Made by a program: the position numbers and the translations under genes. A stretch of DNA of 64,000 nt from Enoplosus armatus (taxonomy: Eukaryota; Chordata; Actinopteri; Centrarchiformes; Enoplosidae): positions 19,511,333 to 19,575,332 of the forward strand of contig NC_092189.1 of NCBI RefSeq assembly GCF_043641665.1, written 5' to 3'. Within the stretch, counting starts at the first letter, position 1; each line of letters opens with the position of its first letter. Positions 48,901 to 61,885 of the stretch are shown here, piece by piece. The notes under the pieces are model-generated. The model searched no databases. It had not been told where the DNA came from and was given only the letters and a program-made list of their open reading frames with translations.

Positions 48901-49960
48901 GCATGCTGAAATGTACTAAAATTTTAAATTCTCCTATCATTCTCCTATCTTATTCACTCACTTATTCATATGTACAGCGCCTCTCCATTTACTTTGACTT
49001 AAATTGAAATATTCAGAATATAGTAAGAATCTGAAAGGAGAATTATAGTAAAAGAGTGTGAATAATATCTTTCAAATTATTTTCTTTTGGTATCACAAGA
49101 TTAAATGAAGTTATAGTCGATGATGAACGCACAGTGCGAAATATGGAGATCATTTTTAGTTGTATTTCAGGAAAACAATAAAATAAACTTTTCTCTTTTG
49201 TCTGCATGTAGTGAAAAGATTTTATTTTAAAAGTAGTTTTAAAATTGCTGCGTGGCCCAAGCAGATGAACTCAATGAGGGATCATAGTTTTCACCTCGTA
49301 CGTTTACTTCATGAAAAGAGAAAGTGTCCCTGAGTATTTTAAGAGAAGAGAAAGCCTTTTACTTTAATATGCTGTAAATATCCCAGTGGTAATGATAGAA
49401 AAACATCCAGTCATAAATCAAAGTATTTGAAACGCTGTTGAACCAAGCCCAGATATTTGCTGAAATAATATATCACATATCTCATATTGAGAAAATTACA
49501 GACAAGCACACTCAGTCTAGGGAAGGGCGCTAGACTAGACAGGGACTAGGACCCACATGGTCAAAAACCCACACATCAGTGGATTCGTAACGGCATGAGA
49601 GAGAAAAATAAGAAAGACAGGGAGTAGGAGAACTTGCTGAAAACATGCTTGTGGCTGAAATCGAGGCAGGAAAGACTAAAATCTGCACACAGGAAAGCTA
49701 AAGATTTACCGACTAAATGATTTTGATTATGGGGCAAAAAGTGTAGTCTGGTCTTGCTATCCTCCTTTTGTCTTCAGTACATCTTCATTCAGAATCTGCA
49801 AACCAGGACGACCGTTTTAAAGATCTCTAAGGTAAGAATGGCTTCATTTCTATTCTTTGCTGCTCCATTGTGCTGTTTTTTTCTATTCCAGCACAGCTCA
49901 TTGGCTCATTTGTTGTTTGGTGGTGTACATTTTACTTATTGAGCAGTGGAGTTTTGTACA
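48901..49960. other. Gene-free AT-rich stretch
   Basis: No feature recognised. Confidence 0.5.
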
Positions 49961-49964
49961 GCCT

Positions 49965-50275
49965 AGGCAGAGATTAAGACAAATTCTGATAAGGACTGGA
50001 AGTTGACTCTCAGCATTAAGGAGGATTAATGTTTAGCTCTGTGTGGCAGGGGCCTTCTCAGTGGCTGTGTTTACGCAGTGTTGCAGACCCCGCATTAATC
50101 CAAAATTAGTATAAAAGATCAGCTGTGGCCACTGAGGCGAACCTTCACAGGGCTTAGGCCAGTAATCAAGTCTCACTTTGGGACAATGAGCGCCTGGAAG
50201 GTCAATGAGAGGCCTGGGTTGAAGGGACGAGGAGATTGAGGTGGGGGGTGGGAGAGTGGTGAGGGACTTTTGGTG
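49965..50275. promoter_or_regulatory. CNE-like block with TAATCC word
   Basis: A compact balanced block with GGATTAATG near 50023-50031 and ATTAATCC near 50094-50101, two K50-homeodomain-type words in opposite orientation. No open frame of note. Confidence 0.35.
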
Positions 50276-50304
50276 ACCACATGGTTTAATTTAGGTGAGA
50301 TCCC

Positions 50305-50323
50305 CACACACACACACACACAC
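50305..50323. repeat. (CA)n microsatellite
   Basis: Short uninterrupted repeat. Confidence 0.95.
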
Positions 50324-50329
50324 GGTTTG

Positions 50330-52590
50330 CCCCCACAGTATGTGCCTTCTTCTCTTTATGTTGGGTGTTCATGACCGTGATTTGTTTTTGTTACAGCTGC
50401 AGAGGACATTAGTGTTTATAATTTAACACTTAAAAGACATTTCTTCCTTTTCCTTGAAGCCCGTCTGAAATCTTATACATGTATTTGATGTCACACAAGT
50501 TTACATTTCAGCACACTAAGTATTAGCTCTGTCACATAATTATAATGTGTGCTGAGGGATTATAACAATAAATAGTATAAGACTATCTAGCTGCTTGTAG
50601 CGTAGAACAACATCTCCTGTTCCAACGCAAACCAACACTGAGCAGAGCCAGTAGGAGAATCACAGGAGATGTCTCGGCTCCAGGACCGTCTTTTACAGGA
50701 AAGTAACACTGTGTCAAATTGAAAACAAGCAGTATAAAAATCAGCAGTGAATTTTCCACTGCCAAACTAGTGCTGGCTGGTGCAATACAAGAGGCAGCAC
50801 CACTGAATTCAGTTAGGAAAATAAAATAAAGGAAATATAGCTCAGCACAAACCGCAGCCCTTGGATGATGAATACTCGCAAAACTGTTGATATCTGCATT
50901 ATTTTGTGTTTTAAAACCACTCATACTGTGAGCGGCCACATTCAAACCTGCTTCCAAAAGGAGACAATTTTATTGACATTTTAAATAAGGCTCAGCATAC
51001 AGTACATGTAGCCTTATCATGTGGCCAAGTGACCATCTCTGCTGCTGCAAAAAGGGTCTGAGGAACTTGTAAATACTTTCCAAACTACATCTATAAAGTT
51101 CCTAAATTATTTATTTATAGGGATTTTATAGCGCCTGGGCAAATTACAGTGCCCTTGAAACAGAAACAGAAAATCATCTCCTCAATCAACTATTCTTGGC
51201 ACGTGCCCAACTTCATCCTGCACTAACTTTTCCACAGTAGTCCCATCATGTCTGTCTTTTGTCCACACGTTAACAACAGACAAACTACAAATGAAAGGGT
51301 AAAAGCACAAAAAAAAACAACAGCAACACAGCCAAACGATAATTTAGGGCATTTGCACCACATTGTGGTGGAAGCAGCTCTCTTCAAGTGCCAGCAGGGT
51401 ACCAGCGAACCCCCCACCCCAGCCACCCACTGCTCCTGCTAAGATTAGACAAATTAAACACTATTATTCACGTCACTCCCACAGCTGGCCTTTTAAGTGG
51501 TTCTACGTTAACTATCATAATGGTTTGCTCTGAAAGCCACAGTCTTCTCCTTAATTTACAATATGAAAAAGCACTTCTGGCCAAGTCTCGGTGGGATTTT
51601 TCTTCTCTTCTGCCTCATGTTGTGAAGGAAAAGTAGGTTTTCTTTATACTGCTGTTTCTAGTATGCATGAATTTCTAATGTAAAACATTTTCTATTCATA
51701 TCTATATTTAACCAGCATATGCAACAAGTTAGTAAAGAAGTATATTGTTAGGAAATAGGTTATTGAATTTAAAACATGATTGCTTTTAGATTTTTTTTTC
51801 TCACAGTGAGAAACATTTATTTCCCAATGGTAAAGTTTTGTATAGTATGGTTAAAAGTCAGCCAGGACTCTTGAAGTGAGCTTTAATCAATCATACCTAT
51901 ACACTATTTTATCATTTACAAGAAGACATTCCTGAGTTTGTGTCCTTGTGAGGTAAGACTATAGTCGGTCTGCCAGACTCTCACATCTGTCCATACGTTT
52001 TTAATGTAGTCTCCTGTTGGGAAAAAGCCCTTTCATTTTCCCTGTTGTATCCCCATAACCTGATAATGGATGTGGTATTGGCCAGGGGCCCGTGGACTGA
52101 GGACTGCCGGTGATGGATAACCTAGTTTCAGACCCATCATCACCGTACAGCATGTGCCTTGTATCTGTAGTAAAATACCCCCCACCCACACTGAGCATGC
52201 TCCAGATATGGATTTAGGGAAGTGACAGTAAGTGACCTCCTGTTGGCTGCGTTACATTTTAAACCTCTATTACTGCCACAAACTCATAACAGAGGACTCA
52301 GTTATTAAACCACATTGGTATGGGATGGACAAAACAATGGAAACACCACATAAACAACAACTTTAGCTTCACTGAAATGAAGGCACAATTGCAGAAGCAG
52401 GTACAAAGGCCAAACACAGTTAATTATGGGTCAGCCTTAAAAGAGGTAAACAGGTCATCACATTATATATACATTAATATATATATATATATGGTACCAG
52501 AATTAACAAAACTTTAAAACAGTCAGCAAAAAATGTACATGATGGGTTTCACAAAGGTTTTTTTTTTTTATGGTGGGCTTTGAAATCCTT
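50330..52590. other. Gene-free stretch
   Basis: Contains a minus-strand open frame (50583-50957) whose last 41 codons could be an exon (see findings). An AT dinucleotide run lies at 52464-52492. A somewhat balanced patch at 51000-51240 has no specific motif. Confidence 0.4.
52464..52492. repeat. (AT)n repeat
   Basis: Imperfect TA/AT dinucleotide run. Confidence 0.85.
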
Positions 52591-52596
52591 TTGTAT

Positions 52597-53001
52597 TTAA
52601 AGGGACACTCGACTGTTTTTACACATGAAGTTCAGTTTACTTGTCATGAGTACGACTCAGCCTGTAGAAACAGTTGTATAATGTCTTCTCTGGCTCTGGA
52701 GGGAGAAAATAACCTCCATAATGTCATCAGGGTTATCTTGGCTTGAGATCAGAGATTTGAGGTTTGAGAAAAGTGGCCATTTAGGAAGCTGGGAGGGTCT
52801 AATGAAAGACACAATTGAGTTGTAATATGGGAAATGCTGGATCCGGTGTTTTTGAGGCCTGACTCACACTGTACTACAGACTTAAAGTCAAAGTATCTCT
52901 GCTTCTGCTGCTTCAATATTTACCATTAATTTTTATGTCTCTTGTGAGCCACCCACTTTAATGGAAGTGCAATACAAACTTGCTGGAGTTGCCCTTTAAG
53001 T
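52597..53001. mobile_element. Non-autonomous DNA transposon (MITE), about 405 bp
   Basis: It starts with TTAAAGGGACACTCGACTG and ends with GGAGTTGCCCTTTAAG, which are imperfect terminal inverted repeats. A TA dinucleotide flanks each side, possibly a target duplication. Internal segments such as TCAGCCTGTAGAAACAG and the TCTGGCTCTGGAGG region are familiar from a common percomorph repeat. No coding capacity. Confidence 0.75.
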
Positions 53002-54540
53002 ACATTGCACCAAGCTGAGCAAGGATAAGTAAGAAGTACTTTCCTGATCTATCTTGTGATCTGATGAGTCATAATTCACCCTATTTCCTCCATATCGAGT
53101 GGTTTACAATTTGAGAAAACTATGCAGTGGTATCTACCCTCAATATCTGTTGCCAACATATAAACATGGCGATGGATCTGTTTTGGTAATGGCAGCCGTC
53201 TTTTAGAATATAACATACAAGGTCTTCATAGGAGTAAAGGAAAATGAGCCTAATGTAGTGGACAAGGTGTACTCTAGGGTACAAACTGATCAGCTATCAC
53301 CACAGGCAAAGCAAAAAACACTGTTTATGTGCCTGAATATGCAGTTCCACAAGTGGCTGCTGGATGTTGGCTCCAAGAAAATCTCTGACTCCATAGAGAT
53401 CCAATTAAAAACATGTTTAATTCTCTCTCTCTCAGAACACAAAGTAAGGCTAGGCAAGTTTTATAAATGCTTTACCTAAGGAATTTAAATACATTTTAAA
53501 AACATTTCAAGGACAATCGGAAGGGAAGTAAAATAAAATATTGTTAAATTTGGTGTTGAACCCAAATCCAAGCTGCAAAATGTTGCTTTAGGGATGAATC
53601 ATACCGGAGTTAGTTGCATGTCTTCAACTTTTGTGCAATGTTAAGAGCATGAATATGATTTATATTCAAGTCATACCTCAAAGGACTAGAGGCTTTCCTT
53701 AGTGAAGAAGGACTAATACACCACTGCATTATTATGGCCACATCTGGCAAAGCTTTCTCATAAATGTTAAACATTAACTAAATTATACTAATACAGTAAC
53801 AAATTCAACTGAATACAGTGTAGATTGGTGCTCTTTGTGAAATCTGAGTTGCATCAGCGAGACCATAAAACACAGATTTTTGTTACATGATCACGCTGTT
53901 ATGACTCGAGTCTGTGTGTTCTCCCCAAAACCAACTTTTGGAAAACGTATCCACAGTTCGAGCCAGTTTCTGGTGTCATAACCAACACCATCGCTGCAGG
54001 AGCCAGGGGAGCAGAGAAACACAGCCTGCTTCCACTCGTCTACTCCCAACATTATTACCTTCGATGAGTCTTGCATATCAACTTCAAATCCAGCACCGGG
54101 GAGCTGCACATAACTTATTTGCAGAGGAGAGAAAAAAAAAAAGAGAGAGTTCTCCTGCCGGTTGAGATAGGTTGATTGTATGTCTATACAAATAGTGATA
54201 GAATAGCTCAGTGAAACAATCACTTTGTCTGTGCTGTGTACTAAAACACCCTTTAGTTTGAGTTTTAGATTTACTAGAGTGTAATTACTCCACTTTAAGT
54301 GTCCTTAGCAGAGTAGAAATGATTATTGCAGGTCATTTCTTGTATTCAGTCTTAGTAGTACGGAATGAAAACATTTCACTTTTCAATGCAGTTTCTCTTG
54401 ATCCACTATTTTTAGAGCATTTAAGAACATAATGCATTAAGACAAATCCTATGAAATTCCTTGTTTAGTTGGATATTTCTGGGGACAAACCTTTAACAGT
54501 GAATATTTTTTCATAAGCACAGAGGAATTGTGGTTTGCAT
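53002..54540. other. Gene-free AT-rich stretch
   Basis: No gene recognised. The overlapping frames at 53891-54223 on both strands have no signatures. Confidence 0.5.
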
Positions 54541-54549
54541 TAATCATTC

Positions 54550-54960
54550 CTAAATTATGAATCAAGTCTTGTGAACTGTCTTTTTTGTTGGTGGGAGCCG
54601 CAGCGCCGCAGGAGGTAATTAGTCCAAGCGGGGTTAAAGCTGTGACACACAATTCGAAAACAGCTGTACGACTCACCATACAGCGTGAGTCTGTTTGTCC
54701 CCGAGTGTCTTGAGGAGCTGCAGGCGGCTGGTTCTCATCCTCGCTGTGATGATTTATGCCTGACACATCTTAGTACAGTAAAAAGAGTCAGCATACAAAA
54801 AAGAAAAGGAAAGAAAAAAAAAAAAAAAGATGCTCTTCACGTTCACATGTTTTGCATTTCTGCCTGCATGGGCGAGGATGACATTTCATTTCTTACCCAG
54901 AGTCATCTCAAAAGGGCTAATTCAATTTGCACTCCAAGCTGTTTCTAATCCTCTCTCCCT
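54550..54960. promoter_or_regulatory. CNE-like block
   Basis: Balanced CpG-containing sequence at 54590-54760, including the 7-bp inverted pair GACTCAC / GTGAGTC around 54670-54691. A poly-A run (54814-54828) follows, then more balanced sequence. No coding support. Confidence 0.3.
54814..54828. repeat. Poly-A run of 15
   Basis: Homopolymer within an A-rich tract. No adjacent SINE or LINE body was recognised. Confidence 0.9.
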
Positions 54961-55350
54961 TCTCAATTTTTCACTCCATCGTCTGAATACCAGAACATTT
55001 GCCGTTTGATTGTCTTTTAATGGCAAACGTGGGACATTTTTTACACAGCTGTTGGTGAAAAGTTAACAAGAAAACAGTTTGTCAAATGTATCCAAATATC
55101 CCGGTAATTGTATGGTGGAATTATAGAACTCCATTGAGAAGATATTTGCATGTTTTTTTTTTATTTGTTGGGACGTTCACTAATCTCTTTGATTACTCTT
55201 TACCAGGCTGATTGTTCAAGTACATGAAGGTACCAGTGGGTTTTACTAAAAAGAATATGTATATATTGAATATGTAGTTTGGTCCTGGAATATAAACTAG
55301 TTTTGAACCTGATTGTGCAAACTAGCTGAACTTAAGCCAGAAACTAAAAA
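54961..55350. other. AT-rich spacer
   Basis: No feature recognised before the transposon cluster. Confidence 0.5.
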
Positions 55351-55352
55351 AG

Positions 55353-55699
55353 GAACAGTTTGACATTTTGGGAAATATGCTTATTCTCTCTCTTGTAGTT
55401 AGATGAGTAGATCAATTAGCTTAGCTTAGCATAAAGACTGCAAGCAGGAACTCTTGTAACTTCCAATAAAACCACAAACTTAACATTTATGTTTGTGTAC
55501 AGACTAAACAAAATAGATGTGTGTTAATAACTGAGCTTTGGGGGGAACGTATTTTTTTTAACAGCCAGGCTAGCTGTTTTCCCTCTGCTTTTAGGCTTAA
55601 CACTAAGCTAATCACCTACGGGCTCTGGCTCCATATTTAGCATGCAGACATGAGAGTGGCATTCATCTTCTTATCCAACTCTCAGCAGGAACGTCCAAG
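55353..55699 (+). mobile_element. Percomorph non-autonomous repeat (GCTTAGCATAAAGAC family), nearly full copy
   Basis: Begins with GAACAGTTTGACATTTTGGG, passes through TTAGCTTAGCTTAGCATAAAGACTG, and later runs back through sequence related to the reverse complement of the first half (GGCTAGCTGTTTTCCCTCTG, then GAGAGTGGCATTCATCTTCT). The copy is therefore largely self-complementary. The final terminus seems cut short where the next element starts. Confidence 0.75.
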
Positions 55700-55705
55700 T
55701 TTTCT

Positions 55706-56109
55706 TTTAAAGGGGTACTCCAGTGATTTAGCATTGCCCTTCAATGAAGTTGGGGGACCTAAGAGAGACAAATTTATAAGAACAGCAGAATTTGATGCAT
55801 CAGAAGCCAAGATATCTTTCCTAAGATGAGATAAGCTCCAAAAATCTGAATCATACAATTCATTACGCCTTCCCTTTGTGGTAAACGCCCAGTGTTCAAA
55901 TTGATTTGCCACCCGTTTGTAACTGAGGTTCCCCGTTTAAAAACTGTATTCTTGAAGCCCTAATGACCCCATTTCTTATTTCCTCAGACTTGGCAAAGCT
56001 CCTCCGGAGTCACAGACAACATTATACAACTGTTTTCACAGGCTGAGTAATATTACTAATAACCAGTAAACTGACCTTGATGTGTATAATCGGTGGAGTG
56101 CCCTTTCAA
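55706..56109. mobile_element. Non-autonomous DNA transposon (MITE), about 404 bp
   Basis: The left end TTTTAAAGGGGTACTCCAGT and right end GGTGGAGTGCCCTTTCAA form imperfect terminal inverted repeats. Internal sequence such as GGGGGACCTAAGAGAGACAAAT is familiar from another common percomorph MITE. It abuts the previous element, so one probably inserted into or beside the other. Confidence 0.75.
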
Positions 56110-56875
56110 CATGCAGCTGAATTGAAAGATAATTCTTCTTTTTTCAATGTGTAGCCTTCATGAAATGTGTTATTATTAACGCCTGATAGTACTTTTGCAA
56201 CAAGGCCTTCCATCAGCTACTGCTAGAATAGTTGCGCTTCTATATTTAAGTGTAGTGGTCATGCATGATCCATTGTGAGCTCAGAAAGGCACTCGTCATG
56301 CCAGGCCACAGTATCAAACAACTGGCGCTGACTGTTGCCATGAGAGTTTCTCCACACTGGCCACAGCTCGCTCGCTCGCACTGCGCCTGCCACTAACAGC
56401 CCTCGCAAGGTAATCCTCACCCACTTATGTGTGCGCGTGTGAAACTAATTTTCTCATCCGCTCGTCAAGTTAGCTAGTGGATTTCAAAAAGGGACATCCA
56501 CTTTTACTATTTTACTGTAAATTTACAAACTTTCTTGAGTGATCATTTGACCTTTGATTGTTGTGGTGATCCTCTTTTCAGCAAATGCCCATTTTGTAAA
56601 GCTGTAAAGGTTGTGCTTCTATACGACAGCAGCTGGGTGGTGACTTTGGTATCTGAAGTCAACATTAGCATTTGGCATGTAATTCTAGGTCACATCAACA
56701 GGGTGCAAAAGTGAAAGTAAGAAGGGAAATACTGTACATTTCTGAAGTTCTTAAGTCATCTCTAAGGAAAATACTCACATGTGCGGCGTGTAAATAAATA
56801 ACACAAAAACATCTGCGTTTCCAACCTCAGCCAAGTAACATGACACTAGACATAATAGCAGAGATAAACTGAGAG
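56110..56875. other. Gene-free stretch
   Basis: Contains a GC-richer patch at about 56270-56480 and no recognised repeat. Confidence 0.45.
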
Positions 56876-56879
56876 TTCT

Positions 56880-57330
56880 GGCTACACTGGCAGTCCAACA
56901 GGTTATGGGAGAAGTTTCTCTTTACCAGCCCTGCACGCCATGTCCCTGCACCGCATTTCTGTCCATTAACACATCAACTGTGTACGCACTCAATTTGGGA
57001 GCGTAATAAGAGGCAGATGAGTCTTGAAGCCGCTCCCCTCGCAGCCGGCAGAGACCCAGTAGAAAGGAAAATTTGTCCAACTAAAATCACCCCAACAGGG
57101 GGGAGCTCTTAGGTCAGAAGCCCTTAAGTTGAGGCGAGCAGACACTCCTATGAGTTTGTGATGAAAACTGTGTGATCCATCATCACTGGCACGTTCGTCT
57201 GTTAAGGGACTGTAAGCATGCTGGGAGCTCCCACGGGCCTCCACTTGATCACAGTTAAGCTGAGCTACATGGGGCACCAAAGCTATCACTCATTATGAAA
57301 ATGGAGGGAAACTGAGATAAGCTTCCACAT
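56880..57330. promoter_or_regulatory. CNE-like block
   Basis: Balanced non-repetitive sequence with a 99-codon minus-strand frame (56990-57289) that shows no signature. A noncoding element is the better guess. Confidence 0.25.
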
Positions 57331-58015
57331 TAAATAATTAAAGTAGAGCCTCATAGGGACTGGTTAAAGTAGATATGCAGCAAGAAGGAAAATCACCTTA
57401 ATATATCCCTTCATTTTCAATGTTTTCACAAGAGCTTTTATGTATAATACTTGTCACTGGCTTGGCAACATGGCTGAAATCAATATTAATGAGCTTTTTT
57501 TTTTAATACATGCACATGTATTCAAAATCAATACTAATAATACTTTTGCAATAGCACAGTGGCAAAATATGAAAGACATGAACTTAAAACGGCAAGAATG
57601 TGTAATTTCCATGACCTACAACTCGATGCTAAAGCACATTTGAGTGCTGCACTTCAGGCCAGGCGTTAATAAGTTGTTGTACTACTTTACACAGAGGAAA
57701 ATCCCAGTAAAAGGTCAACTAATAAAACCTTTAAGTGCTGTGTTTAAAATAATCATCCATGATCTCTTTCCCCTGAATCCTCTTCCAAACAAAAGCTATT
57801 CTTAAACAGCAGTACCACCTTGTCTTACACCAGTGCTAATGTGACCCCCCACTTGCCCTACTAGCACAAAGGTAGCAACATCCCTAAGTCTTGGAGCCGA
57901 GACGAGTCTGGCTCTGATTACCATGGGAGCTACTGCCTCTGCCTGAGAAAATGCTGCTGGTTTAAAATAAATGTTATTGTTTGTCACAGGAAACCAATCT
58001 GATTACTGTTTCTTC
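57331..58015. other. Gene-free stretch
   Basis: AT-rich, with a small balanced patch near 57830-57950. Nothing recognised. Confidence 0.5.
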
Positions 58016-58019
58016 TCTC

Positions 58020-59240
58020 ATGCGCACACTTAACGCCGCGCACCGGGCTGTATTTACGCATGTGGTTTTCATTCAACCTCCCCAGTGAGGGGGAAACGGA
58101 CACCTCGCGTTTTCATCTTTATTAAGTCACACTTTGGGGAAGGTTAAAATGGGGGTTGTTTACACAAAGTATTTGGCAAACTTTGGAAGACAATCTGTCT
58201 GTCCACATCAAACAATAGATTGAGTTTCTCTGCAGCAGCAGCAGCGTCTCAGAGAGGGAAAAGGACGACTCCTCTGATAGTCGTGACGTCTGTGTTTGCT
58301 CAACCTGACAGCGAAAGTGAGGAGCTGTTAAAGTGCGGTGTGAAGCTATTTTGGGTTCAGCAGGAATTGGCCATTATGACAGTATCATTTCACATTAGCT
58401 ATGTGCGTTGTTACGGCAGAATTGTGCATGTGCACGTGTGTGACTGTGTCTGCAAATACAGATTGAAAATAGCATTGGAGGAGCCCTCTACCTCTTTCAC
58501 ACTGTGCCTTGTATCCCTCTTTCTCTGTCTTTCTCCCTTCCCGCTCTTTCTGAGTGTATCCCTCTGGGGATTAATGAAACGCACACACACCCCAAAAGCA
58601 AAAAAAAAAAAGTGCCAGTAAAAAACAGAATAAAGGGCTTAAAAGGCATCTGGGAGGAAAGCTGAGAAACCAAGGGACCCGTCAGCAGGGTCTGCCAAGG
58701 CTTAGAAGTCAGACTGTTTGTTTTGCTTCATATGTCGACGCGGCCGCTCTTTTTCTCCCAGTGTGGTTCTGTCCTGCCGTGATTCTCGGCCAGGCTGCTT
58801 CTATAAACTTCACCTCCGTGGGACACCTCTATTTGACACCCAGCAGACCAACAACACCCACCTCCCAGGGGGAAAAAAATAAAAAGAAAGGCAATATGTA
58901 AATGTTGTGAAAGGAGCCAATTAGGAAATGTATCTTGTTTGAAAGGGCTCGTAATTGTTTAATTCCAAAAACATGTTTTCGGCCTCCCTGGTAATGTGTC
59001 TCATGTGAGGCTGTGGCTTTCTGGAGAGAGGGGGTGGCTGTTGAAAGGGGGAGGAGGGATTTGAACGTGCTTGGTGGCAAACATTTGTTTATGTTTTCCT
59101 CCTGGTGCATCATTTCAAAGGGCAACATGCATGTCCCATTGTGGGCTTCACATCTCCCGCTGATTGGAAACACATTGCAGCACGCTCTGTATGGTAAAAT
59201 GTCAAACCGACAGTTATGTCATGAATGAGAAAGAAATAGG
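58020..59240. promoter_or_regulatory. Extended CNE-like region
   Basis: A long balanced tract, with CpG-containing segments at 58030-58110 and 58730-58790. A 133-codon + frame (58220-58621) passes through CAG-rich, CT-rich and A-rich simple sequence, and the minus frame at 58829-59173 is equally featureless. Likely several regulatory elements. Conservation was not tested. Confidence 0.3.
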
Positions 59241-59405
59241 GAGCATTATGTGATGCACTTTTTTGAGAAACAATAACTTACGCATTTAATCAGGGAGACA
59301 TCAGCTCATTTGGTTTCACTTAAATCCACAAGTCCCTCCTGATGTGCAGTAATGGGTTGTTTTCCGGGACCCCACACTCCCAGTGAGAGGGAGTAAAATG
59401 TTGTG

Positions 59406-59420
59406 GGTGTGTGTGCGTGT

Positions 59421-59470
<50 letters not shown>
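59406..59470. repeat. (GT)n microsatellite
   Basis: A long GT repeat with two early interruptions. The His/Thr-rich minus-strand frame across it is an artefact. Confidence 0.97.
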
Positions 59471-59479
59471 TAGTGTGTG

Positions 59480-60895
59480 AATTCAAATGTGGTTTTAAAA
59501 AGAAAATGAATTGAAAATGAATCTTTCACTCCTTTTAGAGACAGGGATAAATAAAAGAAATCAGTAAAAAGAAACAGCACGTCTGTATAAGTGAATGAAG
59601 GAGGCCATGTGTTTCCTGCTCCTCTTTATTTTCCACTTCCACTGTGCTAAGCCTGAGCACATGGTTAACAAGACTCTGCCTTTTAATTGCTCCCATCGCA
59701 CAGTTGAGGCATACTACCACAGTGATGTCCTTGAATGGACCACCAACCCTAAAACCTGGAAGAAACTTTTTTATTTCTTCTTTTTTTATTTCCTCATAAG
59801 TAGCCCCTGCGACCAATTTTACATTCCATCTAACATACATGGAAATCACATCTGTTCTCATTTTGATTGAATTGTAAAAAAAGTGAATCAATCTTTTGAC
59901 ATTTCATTTGTTAATGTGTCTTCCCTCTTCTCTAAATGAAATGCTGCCAGGTTCAACACATTTTCAAATTAAATCAGGATTCATTCAGATGTCACACTCA
60001 CGGGGAATTACACTTATCCAAGTCCTAAAAATGGTCATGGACAAGGGTTTTATTAAACAGTAGAGAAGTAATTTAGCTGCTGGGAAGATGGAAATATACA
60101 AGCACAACTAACTGGATTTTTTTCCCTCATTAGGATTGGTTCACCGTATCATGGTTCTTTTAAATAGTGAAGGAATGACAACAAGGAAAACACTTTGTTT
60201 ACAGAAAACACTATAATCTGAAAGCACAATTATCTGCCTCAAAGTAATTACCATGTAGAAGATGTTTTTGTGTATTTGCGTGTAATGTATTTTTGATATT
60301 TATAACATTAACTGCCTATGCAATTACATAAATATCCGTGGTATTGTAATACTGACAAAATATGCAGACAAAATACATGTTGGTACCACTGGTAAGAAGC
60401 AAGACTAATGACAAAGAGCAGTCAGTGTATTGCATTTCTTATTGCTGATTAAACAATGATTGCAAGCATAGGCAACAATTTCTGATATTTTTATCATCCG
60501 TTTGTTTCACAAACCTATAGGAAGTATTTTTCAAGTTAACAGTAGATGTTTAAGTAACAAAAACAAAAGCTTATTTTACAGGGACCACAAAACTATTACT
60601 AAAACTGAAATAATAAGTCATTGCATTGCTAATTCCTTGAACCAAGTGCAATTCAATCTAAACATCCCACACTGAGATTGACAGTTGTTGTTGTTATTAC
60701 AAAACAACTGAATTCAAACTTTAAATCTGCTGGTAATGAAGTTACAAGGCTTGACTATTTAACGGTAAAAGAAACAAAAAAATATCCTAAATGTGCAACC
60801 AAATGTGAAAGTATTCTAAGAAGAAGAACATTTACCATATTTTCTCATATTACCTTTAGTTTGTGCACAAATGAGTACAGACAGCCAGTATGAGA
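59480..60895. other. Gene-free AT-rich stretch
   Basis: Frames on both strands at 59535-59891 (91 and 118 codons) overlap and have no signature. No recognised repeat. Confidence 0.5.
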
Positions 60896-60899
60896 CTGA

Positions 60900-61130
60900 C
60901 CAGGTGTTATCTGTATGAGCCTCCAGTAGCCGACAGCAGTGAGACAGCGGGCAGCACAGGGTGAACACGGTGCTGGGCAGGGTAAGGCCTTATCACCGCT
61001 TTAATTTTTCTCCCCAAGGTGAGCTGGGAAGAGATCAGTGGCACTAAACCCTGGGAATTACCCTAGATATTGGCCCCCTGTGCTCTGCAAATGAAATCCT
61101 GCCGTCGGCAGGAAGAACATGGTGGTTAAC
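60900..61130. promoter_or_regulatory. CNE-like block with GC palindrome
   Basis: Balanced block containing GGCCTTATCACC (GATA-type word on the minus strand) near 60985-60996. At 61097-61113 lies TCCTGCCGTCGGCAGGA, an 8-bp perfect inverted repeat around one central base. Confidence 0.35.
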
Positions 61131-61190
61131 ACTCTGAAAATCAGTTTTTGTGCAGACCACAGCTGGCGTGAAGGGGCAAGGCAAAGTAGT

Positions 61191-61233
61191 GGAGAAAGGA
61201 GAAGGAAGGGGGGAGAAAGGAGGCGGGGGGGGT
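61191..61233 (+). repeat. G-rich purine tract
   Basis: GA/G-run sequence with runs of six and eight G. A potential G-quadruplex and a length-unstable site. Confidence 0.75.
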
Positions 61234-61877
61234 GCTTTAAAAAAAATCGACATTTCTCATAAAGAGAGAAAGACAGAGAGAGAAGGCTCTTCTCTTGGCC
61301 TTTCCATTCTTTACTGCCTTCAGACTATGCATGTTGTTGTGCAACAAGTTTTAGTACCATAACTATTTGTCAAGTATGGTAAGTCTGTGTGGTGGCATTT
61401 GGGCCGAGACATGGTACACGGACAACAGACAAGTGCAAAATATGTGACAACAAACGGCAGTTTGTAGCTGTGTTGACCAAACTAGTAGTGAAACCAGAAC
61501 CAGGGTCCAGCTGTCTGAGGGTCTGAGCAGGGGTCTTGGGGCCATGGCGAGTGGGTGAGCGGTGAGATAGAAATCACTCACTGTGATCATAACCTTCACA
61601 GTCCTGAACCTGACCAGCTGTCAGGCCTGGGTTCGCCTGCACCCACTATAAGCACTAGAGTTAAAAGTTCAATTTAAACAAGATAAACAATATATTTGTT
61701 TTTATGTAGCTGGTTTGTAGTTGGCAGTTTGTTTCAGTTGAACATTCTGTTGCTAGTTTCAACCGCTACTGGCACAGTTACATCCACCATTTTGTTAAAT
61801 CTGTGACCAGGCAAATATCGACAGGCATCTCAATCTATTCCCTACTGCACTTGTTGGAACATAATGTGTACATTTTT

Positions 61878-61885
<8 letters not shown>

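Noticed and set aside
58220..58621. 133-codon + frame
   Set aside because: Runs through CAG-, CT- and A-rich simple sequence; no signature.
59320..59580. His/Thr-rich minus frame
   Set aside because: Entirely an effect of the GT/CA microsatellite.
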